From NCBI GenBank assembly GCA_030848705.1, contig CM061235.1:128076228-128140227 (forward strand): a stretch of DNA of 64,000 nt. The letters run 5' to 3'. Shown one piece after another: positions 1 to 11,760 of this stretch. The notes beneath the pieces are model-generated. The model did no database searches. It was not told the origin of the DNA and saw only the letters and a program-made list of their open reading frames with translations. The translations under genes were made by a program, and so were the position numbers. Source of the DNA: Heracleum sosnowskyi. Its lineage: Eukaryota > Streptophyta > Magnoliopsida > Apiales > Apiaceae. Each line of letters starts with the position of its first letter. The first letter of the stretch is position 1.

Positions 1-2899
1 TCCCTGTGTGAACCTAATCCAGATTTATCATAAGATTCTTTACCCAATACAGTTCTGGTTTCTGAGAAGTTAACAGTTTCTGGCTTCAGAGTTTCAGGAA
101 GTATAGGTCTTCTAAAAGTACCTTGGAGTTGAGGTGCTAGTTGAGTTTGCACAACATGAGCATTGTCAGAGGTTGTTACAACTTTAGTAGAAACATCAAC
201 TTGAGCAGCGTCAGAGGTTGATTTAATAAATTTTGATTCAACTTGAGCAATGTCAGAGGTTGAATAATTCTTCCTTGGTAACTGTCCTTCTTCTACCAGT
301 TTACCCTTGCCCTTATCAGTGTTTGCTATCACAGGCTTCCTTGAGTTTTGCAAACTCTGTTGAGTATTCTCTTTGATAGAGATTGCAACCTCCTTCTTTC
401 TAGGAACCTTAGCCTTTTTCTTATAAGTACCATCCTTCAATTTCTTCTCATGCTCTTCAGCAAGACTCAGCATTTCAGCTTCCATGTCTTCAACTGTAGC
501 TTCATTACCATGTTCTTCTAGAAACATTTTTGTAGCAATTTCTTCATCAGTAGATGGATTGGCTGAAATAATTAAACTCTTAAGTCTTGAACCACTGGCA
601 GAGTTTGAGATTCCTTTACCCGAGTTTGTCAACCTATCAGAATTTAATCTTGATCTTCTTTGCCCTTGAGCAGAAATTTGCTTCCTCTCAGTTTCCTTGC
701 TTCCACCATCAGCAGAATCATCCCTCCGTCTCAGAGTTTGAGTGTCTTTGCATTTGTCATTAGGTACACTCTCCCCCTTTTTGACATCATCAGAAAGTAG
801 TACTGATGTCAGCAATTCTAGAGCAGTAGAAATAGAATTCAATTGTGTAGACATTGCAGTCTGATTCTCCTCAACTTTCCCAAGACTCTTCTTAATTTCA
901 TCAGAATCCTTGGCTTGCTGCTTGAACATGACAGAATAATAAGACCTATCAGTCTTTAAGGTAAGATCCCTTATACCAACTTCATTCCTAAGATTGGTAA
1001 CCACTGTTTGTGTTTCATCAAACCTATTGTTTAAGGCTTTGACTTGAACCACAGTGGCCTTTAGACTTGTAAGAACATCAGAGTTTGAAATTTTCTTCAC
1101 AGAATCATCAACAAATCAGCAGCCCTCTGTGCAGAAAAGATACAATCTGCAGCAGCCCATCTATTATAGTACATATCCTGGTAATACGCAGCAGTTTCTC
1201 TATTAATCTCTCTTTCTTCATCAGTATTGACACCATCAGCCAATGAAACTTGAATACTAGGGTGTGAATGAGAACCCTCAGCATCATTTTCAGCTTCTTC
1301 ATCAATATCTGCTTCATTTGCAGCAGGAACATTTTCAGCAGTTTCATCAATTAACTGTGCAGTTTCATCAATTACTTTATCTGCAACAGTTTTAGGAATA
1401 TCAGAGTTTGCTTGAGCAAAAACCTCTGCTTCTCTTGTAACAACCTCAACAACAGCCTGTTGTAGAGCTTCAAGTAGAACAGCATCTTGTACAACATTCT
1501 CTGTCACAACTTCCAAACTCTGATCAACTTCCTCACCTTTTTCAGAATGTGCATTATTTACTGAAAGAACTGATGTGTGAGAATCCACAGAGTCTTCAAT
1601 CACTAAGGTGGCTTGATCAGCTGCCACATCCTTAGTATCACAAATACTGATACTAGGATGTGCTTCCAAATCTTCATCAACAAAGAAATCCATAGTCTCA
1701 AAAACTCTGCTGTCAGAATGATCAGCAGCTTCCTCAACTACATCATCAGCCTTTGATGTAGGAGCTTCTATATCAGCACTTACCATTTCAGGCATAGGTG
1801 CTGCTTCAACATTTACATTGGATGCACCAAAGAGATGTGCAGCCACCAGTCTTCTTTTCCTTTGATGAAGAGTTTCATCATCAGTTTCACTCTTCTCATC
1901 AGCATCATCAGACTTTGCCCTGTTGGCTCTTCTTTTCTTTAACCTTTTCTTCTGAGGCATACCATCAGTGGTTGATACCCCAGCTTCATTTTCCGATGGC
2001 TTCACTCTTGCAGACTTGACAGCTCTCAACTTAGACTTCTTTGACCTCTGTGATTGAGACACAGAAGGTCCAGCTTCAGAGTTTGCAAGTTGTTGTTGTT
2101 GTGACTGGACTAGAAATTGTTGCACAGACTCAGGTAACAACAAGATACCAACATCCCCTTTCTTGTTATCCTTATTAGTTAGATCAGAGAATATGCGTTT
2201 ATGTAATTTAAAACAGGGAATCACATCATTCTCAGCTATCTCTACTTCAGAAACACATTCAGAGAATATCAATTGACAGAATCTTGCAAAATAGACTACA
2301 CCTCTGTTTTCAGTCATTTTCTCACCTATATTATTTAGAACTAGCCTAGCAACATCAAAATTACTTCCATAAAGAAGAGAATACCCGATTTGCAGACTAT
2401 CAGTGGGAATTGCATCCCAATTCGTGCACTTCTTTCCAAAAGCCCTAGTGATGCAATCGAAAAAGAAACTCCATTCCTTGCGCAAAAACGGCCTTTTCAG
2501 TTGACCAATCTTTGTCAATGGTCCAGAGTAGCCTATTTCTCTCATCATTCTAACCAACTCAGAATCGCCAACAGAGATTGTGAAAGCATTGAAATCCTCA
2601 AGACCCAAAGCATCACGAACAGTAGTTGGAGTAACTATAAACTCTGTTCCTTGAAATTCAAAGATAATAGACGGAGACCCAGACTCTCCTCCATTATCAT
2701 AAGTGCCTGTCTGCCAAAGAGTCCTGATTTGAGATGCAGACAGCTTCAACGGTGCGGTGAGAGCAGTACCAGTATCAGAGTTTGACAAGAAATTCTGAAT
2801 CAAATGAAACGCCTCCGGTGCGTTCTCATTTGCCAAAGGAGCAGCATAGTTATTTGGAACAAATTCTAACCCAGAAGCAGTAAACATTGTAGTAGCCAT
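1..2899 (-). pseudogene. Additional ORF (env-position ORF) of Copia A, frameshifted and cut by the window edge
   Basis: Starts at ATG 2899 (MATTMFTASGLEFVPNN) and is open for 600 codons to 1097. It is homologous along its length to the intact aORF of element A2 (25331-28945). Near 1111-1115 one T of the sense strand seems to be lost: the next frame then continues the homology to position 1, through a lysine-rich stretch and TSD/AQV-type repeats. The N-terminal 230 residues hold a hydrophobic/aromatic domain (KEWSFFFDCITRAFGKKCTN) resembling the 'putative plant transposon protein' domain of plant retroelement extra ORFs. The middle is acidic and Ala/Glu/Val-rich with a KKRLKKRR basic patch, likely nuclear. 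No signal peptide or membrane segment is visible, so 'envelope' is not supported. Confidence 0.75.
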
Positions 2900-4279
2900 T
2901 AGAAAAGTTTAGAAGAAAGCACGAAATAAGACAGAGAAAAGTGTAGAATGTATGCAGTGAAAGTGTTTGAGACAGTGTTTGTGAGTAAAAACTTATGAAA
3001 AGATGAAGTGTGTAAAAGAATGAACCGTTTATGTGTAGTAAGTTTAAATAATAACTGTGAAAATTAAAACCCAATCGTTTTAATCATTACTACACACAGC
3101 AGGCGTCTTTGAAAAATGTGTGAGTGGGACAGATGTCAAACATGCATACGCTGACAGCTGTATGTAACAACTTCCAATACACACGCGCAGTAAAAATAGC
3201 CATAATTACCGCTTTTCACATTGTTCAAAACACTCAACCTCTCTCTCCTCTGTTTAATACAAATATGAACCGTTTGTTATCATACTCTTTCGAATTTCAA
3301 AACAAATGTCTAATCTCAAAATTATAAAATGTCTGAAACAAAGAAATCATTTTAACCATCAGAGATTAAAACAAAGTTACCTCGACGTATTTCACACAAT
3401 ACATCAGTGTTTACCATTTGTCCTTCTTTGTCAATAAACTCTTTTCTCAAACTGTACAGGTGTGAATAATTGTGTGTGCAATAGCAGAGTTTACCGAAAT
3501 CAATATTGAGATCATCTCAAAGTGCATAAAATCCACAAACTAAAGCAGTAAAAACTGATTACCCAAACTCTCATGTATAAAATAAAATCTGATTCTTATC
3601 TAAACTCTGTCTTCTTATATCCTTTCATTTGGATATTTTTATTATTTTCACCCCCTTTTTATAACATTTTTTTTTTAATTTTTCCAGTAATCAGTGGTTG
3701 GCACTAGTCACCAAAAATCAAAGATTTTAGCCCTTATTTCATACAATAAGTTCCTGGATCTTCCTAGGCACAACATGATCTCAAAGGAATTTGTGCTCTT
3801 TTTGGCATCTTTTGGTTTGAGGGTGAAATATTTGCAACTAATTGTCAGAGTTTAGACTTTTCATCAGTTAATACAATTAATTTATGAGAGAAAGTGCAAA
3901 CAGCTAATACAGACTCAGTGTATAGGATCAATAAACTAAGAGATGCTATAAATATAGAGACAGTATCATGCTGTGTTAACTTACTGCACAGATTTGAGAT
4001 CAGAATCTATATAACTCTTAAGGATTCATAATTACTTACTGAGAATTATGCCTCATACAAATTTCTTCATTGGTCCATATGTTTCAGACAAAATTACAAT
4101 CAGAGTATAGCATTAGACTTTAACTATCAGAGTATGACCAACACTTTATGACTAACAGAGTTTAGCATCAGAGTTTACTTTCAGAGTTTATGACACTGGT
4201 ACTCATAACAGTTAATTCATGCAAGGAATCATGAGCATAAAAATCAAACATGTATAGTTTTTGAGTCTAACCCGTATCT
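2900..4279 (-). other. Non-coding spacer between pol and aORF of element A
   Basis: About 1.4 kb without a credible ORF, homologous to 28946-30264 of element A2. It is AT-rich and on the plus strand repeats TCAGAGTTT-type words (near 3488, 3845 and three times near 4145-4185). It probably holds the 5' leader of a subgenomic or spliced aORF mRNA, but no promoter or splice site is convincing. Confidence 0.6.
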
Positions 4280-7200
4280 CTAGTCAAAACCAGAGATCAT
4301 TCCAAGTTCATTTACCAATCTTGTAAAGGTAGCTTCACTCAAAGGTTTGGTGAAGATATCTGCAAGTTGTTGGTCTGTAGACACAAAATGAAGCTCAATG
4401 TTCCCTTCTTCCACATGTTCCCTGATAAAATGATACCTTATGCTAATGTGCTTGGTCATGGAATGCTGTACTGGGTTACCTGTCATAGAAATAGCACTTT
4501 GGTTATCACAGTAAATAGGTATTTTAGAGTACCTTAACCCATAATCCAGCAACTGATTCTTCATCCATAAAATCTGTGCACAACAGCTACCAGCAGCTAT
4601 ATACTCTGCTTCTGCAGTGGATGTGGAAATTGACTTCTGTTTCTTGCTATACCAAGAAACCAATCTGTCACCTAAGAATTGACAGCTTCCACTTGTACTT
4701 TTTCTGTCTATCTTACAGCCTGCAAAATCTGCATCAGAGTAACCAATTAGCTTAAACTCTGATTCTCTAGGATACCACAAACCCAAGGTTATGGTTCCTT
4801 TGAGATATTTGAAAATCCTTTTTACAGCTGTTAGATGAGGCTCTCTTGGATCTGCTTGAAATCTTGCACAAAGACATGTGGCATACATGATATCAGGTCT
4901 ACTTGCTGTGAGATACAGAAGAGACCCTATCATGCCTCTATAGGTTGTCATATCCACTGTAGCACCTGTGTCTTTGTCTAGCTTTGTTGCAGTAGCCATG
5001 GGAGTTGGAGCAGATGAACTATCAAGCATACCAAATTTCTTTAGAAGATTTCTGGTATACTTTGCTTGATTGATAAAAATCCCATCATCTGTTTGCTTGA
5101 CCTGTAAGCCTAAAAAATAACTAAGCTCTCCCATCATGCTCATTTGGTACCTTGACTGCATAAGCTTTGCAAACTTCTTACAAAGTTTGTCATTAGTAGA
5201 TCCAAAAATAATATCATCTACATAAATTTGAACTAAAAGCAAATCATCACCAGAATTGAAATAAAACAAGGTTTTATCAATTGTACCTCTTGTGAACCCA
5301 CTTTCTAAAAGAAATTGAGCAAGAGTTTCATACCATGCTCTTGGTGCTTGCTTTAGTCCATATAATGCCTTGTCAAGCCTGTAGACATAATCTGGATGCT
5401 TGGGATCTACAAATCCTGGTGGTTGTTCAACAAACACTTCTTCTTCAAGCTTCCCATTGAGAAAAGCACTTTTCACATCCATCTGAAAGACTTTAAACTT
5501 CTTGTTTGCAACATAGGCCAGAAAAATTCTTATGGCCTCCAATCTTGCAACTGGAGCAAAGGTTTCATCATAGTCAATTCCTTCCTGTTGTGAATAACCT
5601 TTAGCCACAAGTCTAGCCTTGTTTCTTGTAATCACACCTTCACTGTCAGTCTTGTTTCTAAAAACCCACTTTGTACCTACAATTGATCTATTCTTTGGTC
5701 TAGGTACAAGTGTCCAGACTTCATTTCTTTCAAATTCATTTAACTCTTCTTGCATTGCTGTAATCCAATTAGCATCTTGAAGAGCTTCCTCCACTTTCTT
5801 TGGTTCTATTTGAGACAAGAAAGCATGATACAGACACTCATTATTTGTTGCACTTCTAGTTCTCACACTAGCATCAGGATCTCCAATTATGAGATCAGGT
5901 GTGTGTGCCTGTGTCCACTTTCTTGCTGTTGGTAAGTGGTTTCTTGCATCATTATTGGATTCTCCCCCTTGATCCATGCTCTCCTGATTCATATGTTGAC
6001 TTTCTGCAGTATCTGAGGCTCCCCCTGAATTGGATGGCTCAGAGTTTGAACTGTCAGAGTTTGAATCAGTTTCCTCAACTGACTCACTTGCTGTGTCTTG
6101 TTGAGCTTCTTCACGCTCCCCCTCAACTGGTTCTCTATTTTGTTCAATTTGAGAATTTCCAGTTTCTCCAGTATTTACCAGTAGAGGTTCAGAGTATGCT
6201 TCGTCAGAGTTTGTCAGACCAGCTTCATCAGAGAATAAATCTTCATTTTCAAAACGTAGTTGATCATATTCATTTTCATCTTCAAGTCCAGTTATTTTCT
6301 TGTCATCAAATGACACATGTATGGATTCCATGATCACTTTAGTTCTCAGATTGTAGACTCTGAATGCTTTTGTTGACAATGGATAGCCAACAAAGATTCC
6401 TTCATCAGCTTTTAACTCGAACTTGGTCAACTGTTCAGGATGAGTCTTCAACACAAAGCATTTACATCCAAATATATGAAAATATTTCAAATTTGGCTTC
6501 TTATTTTTCACCATCTCATATGGTGTTTTCCCATGCTTGTTGATCAGTGTAGCATTTTGAGTAAAACAAGCAGTTTGAACAGCTTCTGCCCAGAAATAAG
6601 TTGGCAATTTTGCTTCGTCAAGCATAGTTCTGGCTGCTTCAATTAAAGTTCTGTTCTTTCTTTCAACTACACCATTTTGCTGTGGAGTTCCAGGTGCAGA
6701 AAATTCTTGTTTCACTCCTCTTTCCTTGCAGAAAGCTTCCATGATTGAGTTTCTGAATTCAGTTCCATTATCACTCCTTATAATTTTGACTTTGTGCTGT
6801 GATCCTTTGTCCAGTAGATTTACATGATCCATCAGAGTTTGAGCAGTTTCATCCTTCTTTGATAAGAAATACACCCATGTATATCTAGTATATTCATCAA
6901 CAATTACTAGAGCATATTTCTTTCTGCCCATAGACATCACATTCACTGGTCCAAAGAGATCAACATGTAGAAGATGATAAGGTTCCACTACTGAAGATTC
7001 AGATTTGCTCTTGAAAGATGACTTCCTTTGCTTGGCCTTTTGACAAGAATCACATAGGCCATCTAGACTGAGTATTGATTTTGGGAGTCCCCTTACAAGA
7101 TCCTTTCTTATTAGCTCATTGATGTTGTTCAAATTGAGATGAGAGAGCTTCTTATGCCATTTCCAACTCTCTTCATTTGACATTCTTGCATACAGACACA

Positions 7201-7578
7201 CTATTTTTCCATCAGAGTTTGTTACCAAACTTGCTTCATAAATGTTGTTGCGCCTGTGTCCAACTAGAACAACTTTTCCAGTAGATTTACTGATAACTTC
7301 ACAGTGTTCAGTATGAAAATCTACATGGTTTCCTCTGTCACAGATTTGACTCACAGATAGCAGATTATGTTTGAGTCCTGAGACTAGAGCTACATTTGAT
7401 ATGATGACACTTCCAAGATTTATATTGCCATATCCCAGAGTACGTCCTATGTTGCCATCTCCATAGGATACTTTTGGGCCAGCCTTCTCCTCAAAATCTG
7501 ATAGCAGGGCTTTATTTCCAGTCATGTGTCCTGAGCATCCACTGTCCAAGATAAGGGTGCTCTCTTTTATGCCCTGCA
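4280..7578 (-). CDS. pol: Copia Pol polyprotein (protease-integrase-RT-RNase H), element A, intact
   Basis: Open for about 1,099 codons. Visible in order: aspartic protease motif LDSGCSGHMTG (about residue 12); GAG-pre-integrase zinc-binding region (WHKKLSHLNL to CDSCQKAKQRK, about 140-185); integrase core with HVDLFGP, RSDNGTEF (about 266) and NGVVERKNRT; reverse transcriptase beginning near WITAMQEEL (about 600) with YVDDIIFGSTN near 784; RNase H with SDADFAGCKIDRKSTSG, STAEAEYIAAG (about 985) and CDNQSA. All catalytic acids appear to be present. There is no ATG at the start: the frame opens at TTGCAGGGC just after the gag stop, in a different frame. Synthesis would therefore need frameshifting, or splicing at the conserved ATTGCAG. 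It is the best preserved pol in the window. Confidence 0.93.
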
Positions 7579-7589
7579 ATCACAACCAA

Positions 7590-8057
7590 TTACAAAGAGT
7601 TAGTTTTAAGGATCCAGACTTGCTTGGATCCTTTGCCTTTCTTAACATTGTTAGCTTTTGCAGCGGAATCACTATCAACAGAGTTTAAACTAACATTGTC
7701 AGACTTTACACTTGCAGAGTTTGCTCTAACCCACTTCAGATTGGGTTTTAGCTCATAGTAGTTGTGATAAATAGCATGATAACTCTTACAAGTATAAATA
7801 GAATGCCAAGTGCTCCCACAGTGTGTGCATAAAGTCTGTGGTCTAATCCTAACATCATCATTCTTTACTCTAGACTTGGAGGGTAAAGAATTGATATTTT
7901 TGTTCTTTGTGCAAAAATTAGCAAGATGATTAGAATTACCACAATTATAACATGTTTTCCTTGGAGCATCAGCAGTAGGCAAATGATTATTTCTTTTATT
8001 TATGCCTATCTTCCCATTCCTATTCTTCTTGGACCCTTTTGGTTTCATGGCAGGCTT
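7590..8057 (-). pseudogene. gag: 3' part of Copia gag, element A, interrupted by insertion of element B
   Basis: The minus frame is open from the junction at 8057 to the stop at 7590. Two zinc knuckles of the C-x2-C-x4-H-x4-C type are visible: CYNCGNSNHLANFC and CTHCGSTWHSIYTC. The flanks are Lys/Asn/Ser-rich and the protein ends VWILKTNSL. The same two-knuckle layout occurs in element B gag. The N-terminal capsid-like half is absent because the LTR of element B begins at 8058. The stop codon lies 16 nt before the ATTGCAG that opens the pol frame. Confidence 0.85.
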
Positions 8058-9181
8058 TGTAAAGCATAATGTAACATAAGATCTAAAAGAGATAACTACA
8101 ACTCAACAAAGGACAAGACAGACAATAATATTAACTGAAGCACAGGAATCCAGAATCAAAGAAGAAAAGGTAAACACAAAAAATCAAAATACGTTATGTA
8201 TTCTTGAAGTCCGTAAACAGGTCACGGAAAGAAGTTCATGAAAATGTTCAAGCCTCAGTGACAACAAAAGAAACAAGACTTTCAAGACGACAGAAGTATG
8301 TGAATGATTTAGGGTTCAGTACCACGGGATTCCAGTGATGAAGCAACCAGAAGGACAAGGGACGTATCAGCAGCATTGTATTGAAGATATAAAATAAGAA
8401 TTGATCAAGTGTTATTCATCTGTGAACCAGACCAGTTGCACTAGGTGACGGCACTAAAAAGATCAAGTTGTTTTATCGTCTCAGAAGAAATTGATACAGT
8501 CTATTTCTTAAACACCCAGAAGCTCAGTGGAATCATTTATGGACTAAAGACAAGAAAGAGAAATTCGATGGTTTTTCTAATTGAAAAACTATCGAATGGT
8601 AGTTGAAATGATTAATTAAAAACCAAAGTAAATTAGTTTGGCATCCGATAGTTTTGATTTAAAAACTATCGAATGACAAATTAATTTATTTAATTCGATG
8701 GATTTTTATTCATTCGATGGTTTTTTATTATGGGAGCAGGTGAAAAGAATTCCTTTTCTGAAAGGTTGATGAAGATCCAACGGCCAGGATTGTTTCTACA
8801 ATTCTCATTCGATGGTTTTTCAAAACAGACTACAATTAATACAGAGAGAAGATTGTGTCTTCTTCAGTTAAGGTATTCAACACAGACACATAACTGAGAG
8901 AGAGAAGAGCCGGAGAAAATTACCAGAGAAATTAATAGTGCTCAGAACTTGATTATTGTTTTGTATTTGTGTTACCTTAAACTCATTGACGCTAATCTAC
9001 GGATTAGAAATTGTAGCACCCCTCGAGGTTTATATTTATAAAAAGATATATTCCCCGAAACTTGATTTGGTTTGGTGTGTTTGATTTCGTTATAGAACTG
9101 AAAGATTAATCCGCGAACGAAATTAAATTATTTGTGACTATCGTATTCAACCCCCCCTTCTACGATACTTTGGACCTAACA
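8058..9181 (+). repeat. 5' LTR of Copia element B
   Basis: Starts TGTAAAGCATAATG and ends GGACCTAACA, i.e. TG...CA termini. Matches 20461-21584 over 1,124 bp with 5 substitutions (two in the CAGCAGCATT stretch near 8369-8372, one near 8894, one near 9001, one near 9138). Its central part carries at least six copies of TCGATRGTTTTT in both orientations. A TATTTATAAAAAG stretch near 9033-9045 could be a TATA box, not proven. Confidence 0.95.
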
Positions 9182-9183
9182 AT

Positions 9184-9195
9184 TGGTATCAGAGC
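9184..9195 (+). other. Primer binding site (initiator Met tRNA), element B
   Basis: TGGTATCAGAGC begins two bases after the 5' LTR and is complementary to the 3' end of plant initiator methionine tRNA, the usual primer of plant Copia elements. Confidence 0.9.
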
Positions 9196-9341
9196 TACTT
9201 GATTGATATACAAATCAGATCCGGTGAATGAGACCAAAATCAAACGTAGCGTGAAAATTCGAAGCAAATTTTTTAACTTTCAAAATTTTTCATTTAATTG
9301 GAATTTCTTGAATTTTAAACAATTTGAAATTTTCAGAAACC

Positions 9342-11749
9342 ATGAGTGCTCTAAAGACAACCGCTGGTATTAAAGTTCCCCCGTTTACTAGAGATGATTT
9401 CGGTTTGTGGAAGATGAAGATGTTGTTATTCATCAAGGCATCTAATCCGTTGTATATTGGCATATTAGAAAACGGACCGTTTGTACCAATGAAACCAGTT
9501 AGTGAATCTACAGCTCCTGATGGTAGCAGGATTCCTTCAGGCACCCAACCTAAGGATATAAGTGAATTTACAGATTCTGACAAAGAACTGATTCGATTGG
9601 ACACCGGTTTAATGTTGATATTGGCGGACTCCGCGGACAAGAAATGAGCTATCAGTTGATGAACTGTACAAGCGGGAAACATATGTGGGATACCATTAAC
9701 CTAATTATGGAAGGAACTGAAGACGTGCAGGAAAACAGATTGGACATTCTGACTTCTCAATATGAAGCGTTTAGGTCCCTGCCAGGAGAAAGTATAACTC
9801 AGGTCTTTGAGAAGTATACTAAGCTCCTCAATGAATTGGCAATGAAAGGAAAGACCTATCCACTGAGAGAATCGAACAGGAAGTTCATGATGACGCTGCC
9901 CCATCATGTAGAACACAAGTCATCATCCATTAGGGAAAGAATTGACTTCACAAAGATGTCATTAGAGATGATCTATGGCAAGTTGAAGACCTATGAGATG
10001 GAACAGGAACAAAGGGTGATAATCTACGGATCAGGGACAGTGGACAGCAAGCACAATGCACTTGTGAGATCAGCAGCACTTGTAGTGGATGAACCAATAA
10101 CTTCTGAGATTCAGGTTCAAACCCAAAGAGCTGGAAAGGAGGTGATAATAGAAGCAGAAATGGACTCTGTGAATCTGGGTGTTGATGAAAGTGATTACTA
10201 CACCCTAGAAGAGCTTGAGCAAATGGAAGACAAAACCATGGCGTACTTAGCTGCAAAGTTTAGTCATATTCGTTTCAAGAGAAACCCTAAGTACAAGTTC
10301 AAGGGCTCAACCAACAGATTCCAGAAGAGCAATTATACACCTAGTACAGGCTTTAAGGGAGGCTACAAGACTGGCATGATTGATAGAAGCAAATCAAGAT
10401 GCTATAACTGCAATGAGTTAGGGCATTTCGCCACTGAATGCCGGAAGCCTCGTCAAGCAAGAGACATGAAAGATGTCTATGGAAAGAAGGATTCTTATGA
10501 TGAGTTGAAGAAGGAGAATGCCAAGCTTAAACAGCAGTTGGAGGCATTCTCTGGAAAGCAGAAAGGGAAGGCTTACATAGCAGAGGGAAAGCACTGGGAT
10601 GATACTGATTCGGATGAAGAGGAGGAATATGTAAATGTTGCTCTAATGGCTGACTCTTCAGAGGAATCACCTCAATCATCTCAGGTACCTATCTTAACTA
10701 CAATTGATATGTCTAATTCTGAGTACAAGAAAACTGTGCAAGATCTTAGTGTAGAATTGTTTAATGTACACACAAGCATGCTAGCATCTGAAATGGAAAA
10801 TGCTAAACTAGTTCTTAAGATTAAAAAGCTAGAATCTAAAAATGAAGAACTAGAGCTTGTAGCTGTAACATTAGAAGATCTTAAGCAAAAGAATGCGTAC
10901 TTAGAGAACAAGGTCAAGTGTAATGATGAGATAGAGACTATCCTCAGGAAGCAGATTTCAGATCTAGATTTGAAGCTGAATGCTTTTAAGAATTCCGCTC
11001 TAGTGGCTAAGGAAATCATTGATACTCAGGCCGTAGAGAATAAAACTGCTATAGGATTTGACTATAACAAGAAAGCTGGTAAGAAGATTTTGGAATTCCC
11101 TGTGACACCTTCAGTTGTCAAAAGGAATACTCCACATGTTCTTAAGAATGTTGATTTTCCAGTTTTTGTTAAGCCGTTTCCACCTCTCTTTTATGAGGAT
11201 GATCTTTTCATAGCTCAAGAATTGCTTGAGGAGGATTTAGTGAAGGAAAAAGAGGTAAAGACTAAGTTACCTAGGAAATCAGTAAAGAATGTATTACCTA
11301 AACCTGATTTACCTAAAACTGAAGTAGGTTCCTTAGTTAGTAATGTTAAAAAGAACAGGAATGGGAGGAAAAAGATTGTTAATCAGGAATTGGTTCCATC
11401 TTCTCCCATTGCATCTAGGAAGTTATGTTCTATTTGTAATTCTGCTGGACACCTTACACATGCATGTAAAAAGGTTAAAGTAGAAACTGCTAATACTTCT
11501 GAAATGCATAACATGTCTGACATGCCTGATAATCATGAACCCTGTGGAAAGAAAGAGTGTTTGCTATGTAAGTACAACATCATGCATGCTTATTTTAAGT
11601 TGATGTCTGATAATAGCAATAGCACTGATAATGTTAAATCCACAGATACTATGAATATCAAACAGGGTAAGACCAAATTGAATGTTACTCCTGTTAAATC
11701 ATCTAACCCTTCAGGACCCAAACAATTTTGGGTACCAAAGTCCGCTTAA
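9342..11749 (+). pseudogene. gag: Copia gag of element B, frameshifted
   Basis: ATG 9342 (MSALKTTAGIKVPPFTRDD) starts the DUF4219/UBN2-type N-terminal Gag region. That frame ends at 9647 (ADSADKK stop). The homology continues one frame over from about 9640 (MSYQLMNCTSGKHMWDTINL), so a small indel near 9620-9645 splits the gene. The downstream frame runs to 11749: capsid-like domain to about residue 130, zinc knuckle CYNCNELGHFATEC near 260, acidic stretch DDTDSDEEEEY, a long coiled coil (about 290-470) and a second knuckle CSICNSAGHLTHAC. It ends FWVPKSA. A coiled coil between two knuckles is typical of large SIRE-type Gag proteins. Confidence 0.88.
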
Positions 11750-11760
11750 TCAATCTGTGA

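Larger units (their letters stand above)
1..8057 (-). mobile_element. Copia LTR retrotransposon A (SIRE/Maximus-like), partial
   Basis: Read on the minus strand the order is gag 3' part (8057-7590), pol (7578-4280), non-coding spacer (4279-2900) and a large additional ORF (2899 to beyond position 1). PR-INT-RT-RNaseH order is diagnostic of Ty1/copia, and a large ORF after pol is the SIRE/Maximus arrangement. The 3' LTR lies off the left edge. The 5' part of gag, the leader and the PBS are missing: element B starts at exactly 8058 within gag. A broken LTR of the same family at 21662-22044 is probably the remains of this element's 5' LTR. Confidence 0.9.

Noticed and set aside
5396..6646. Plus-strand ORFs opposite pol A (65-144 codons)
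   Set aside because: Antisense shadows of the pol reading frame.
8053..8057. Target duplication for Copia B
   Set aside because: GGCTT left of the 5' LTR has no partner after the 3' LTR, which is followed by B's own leader.
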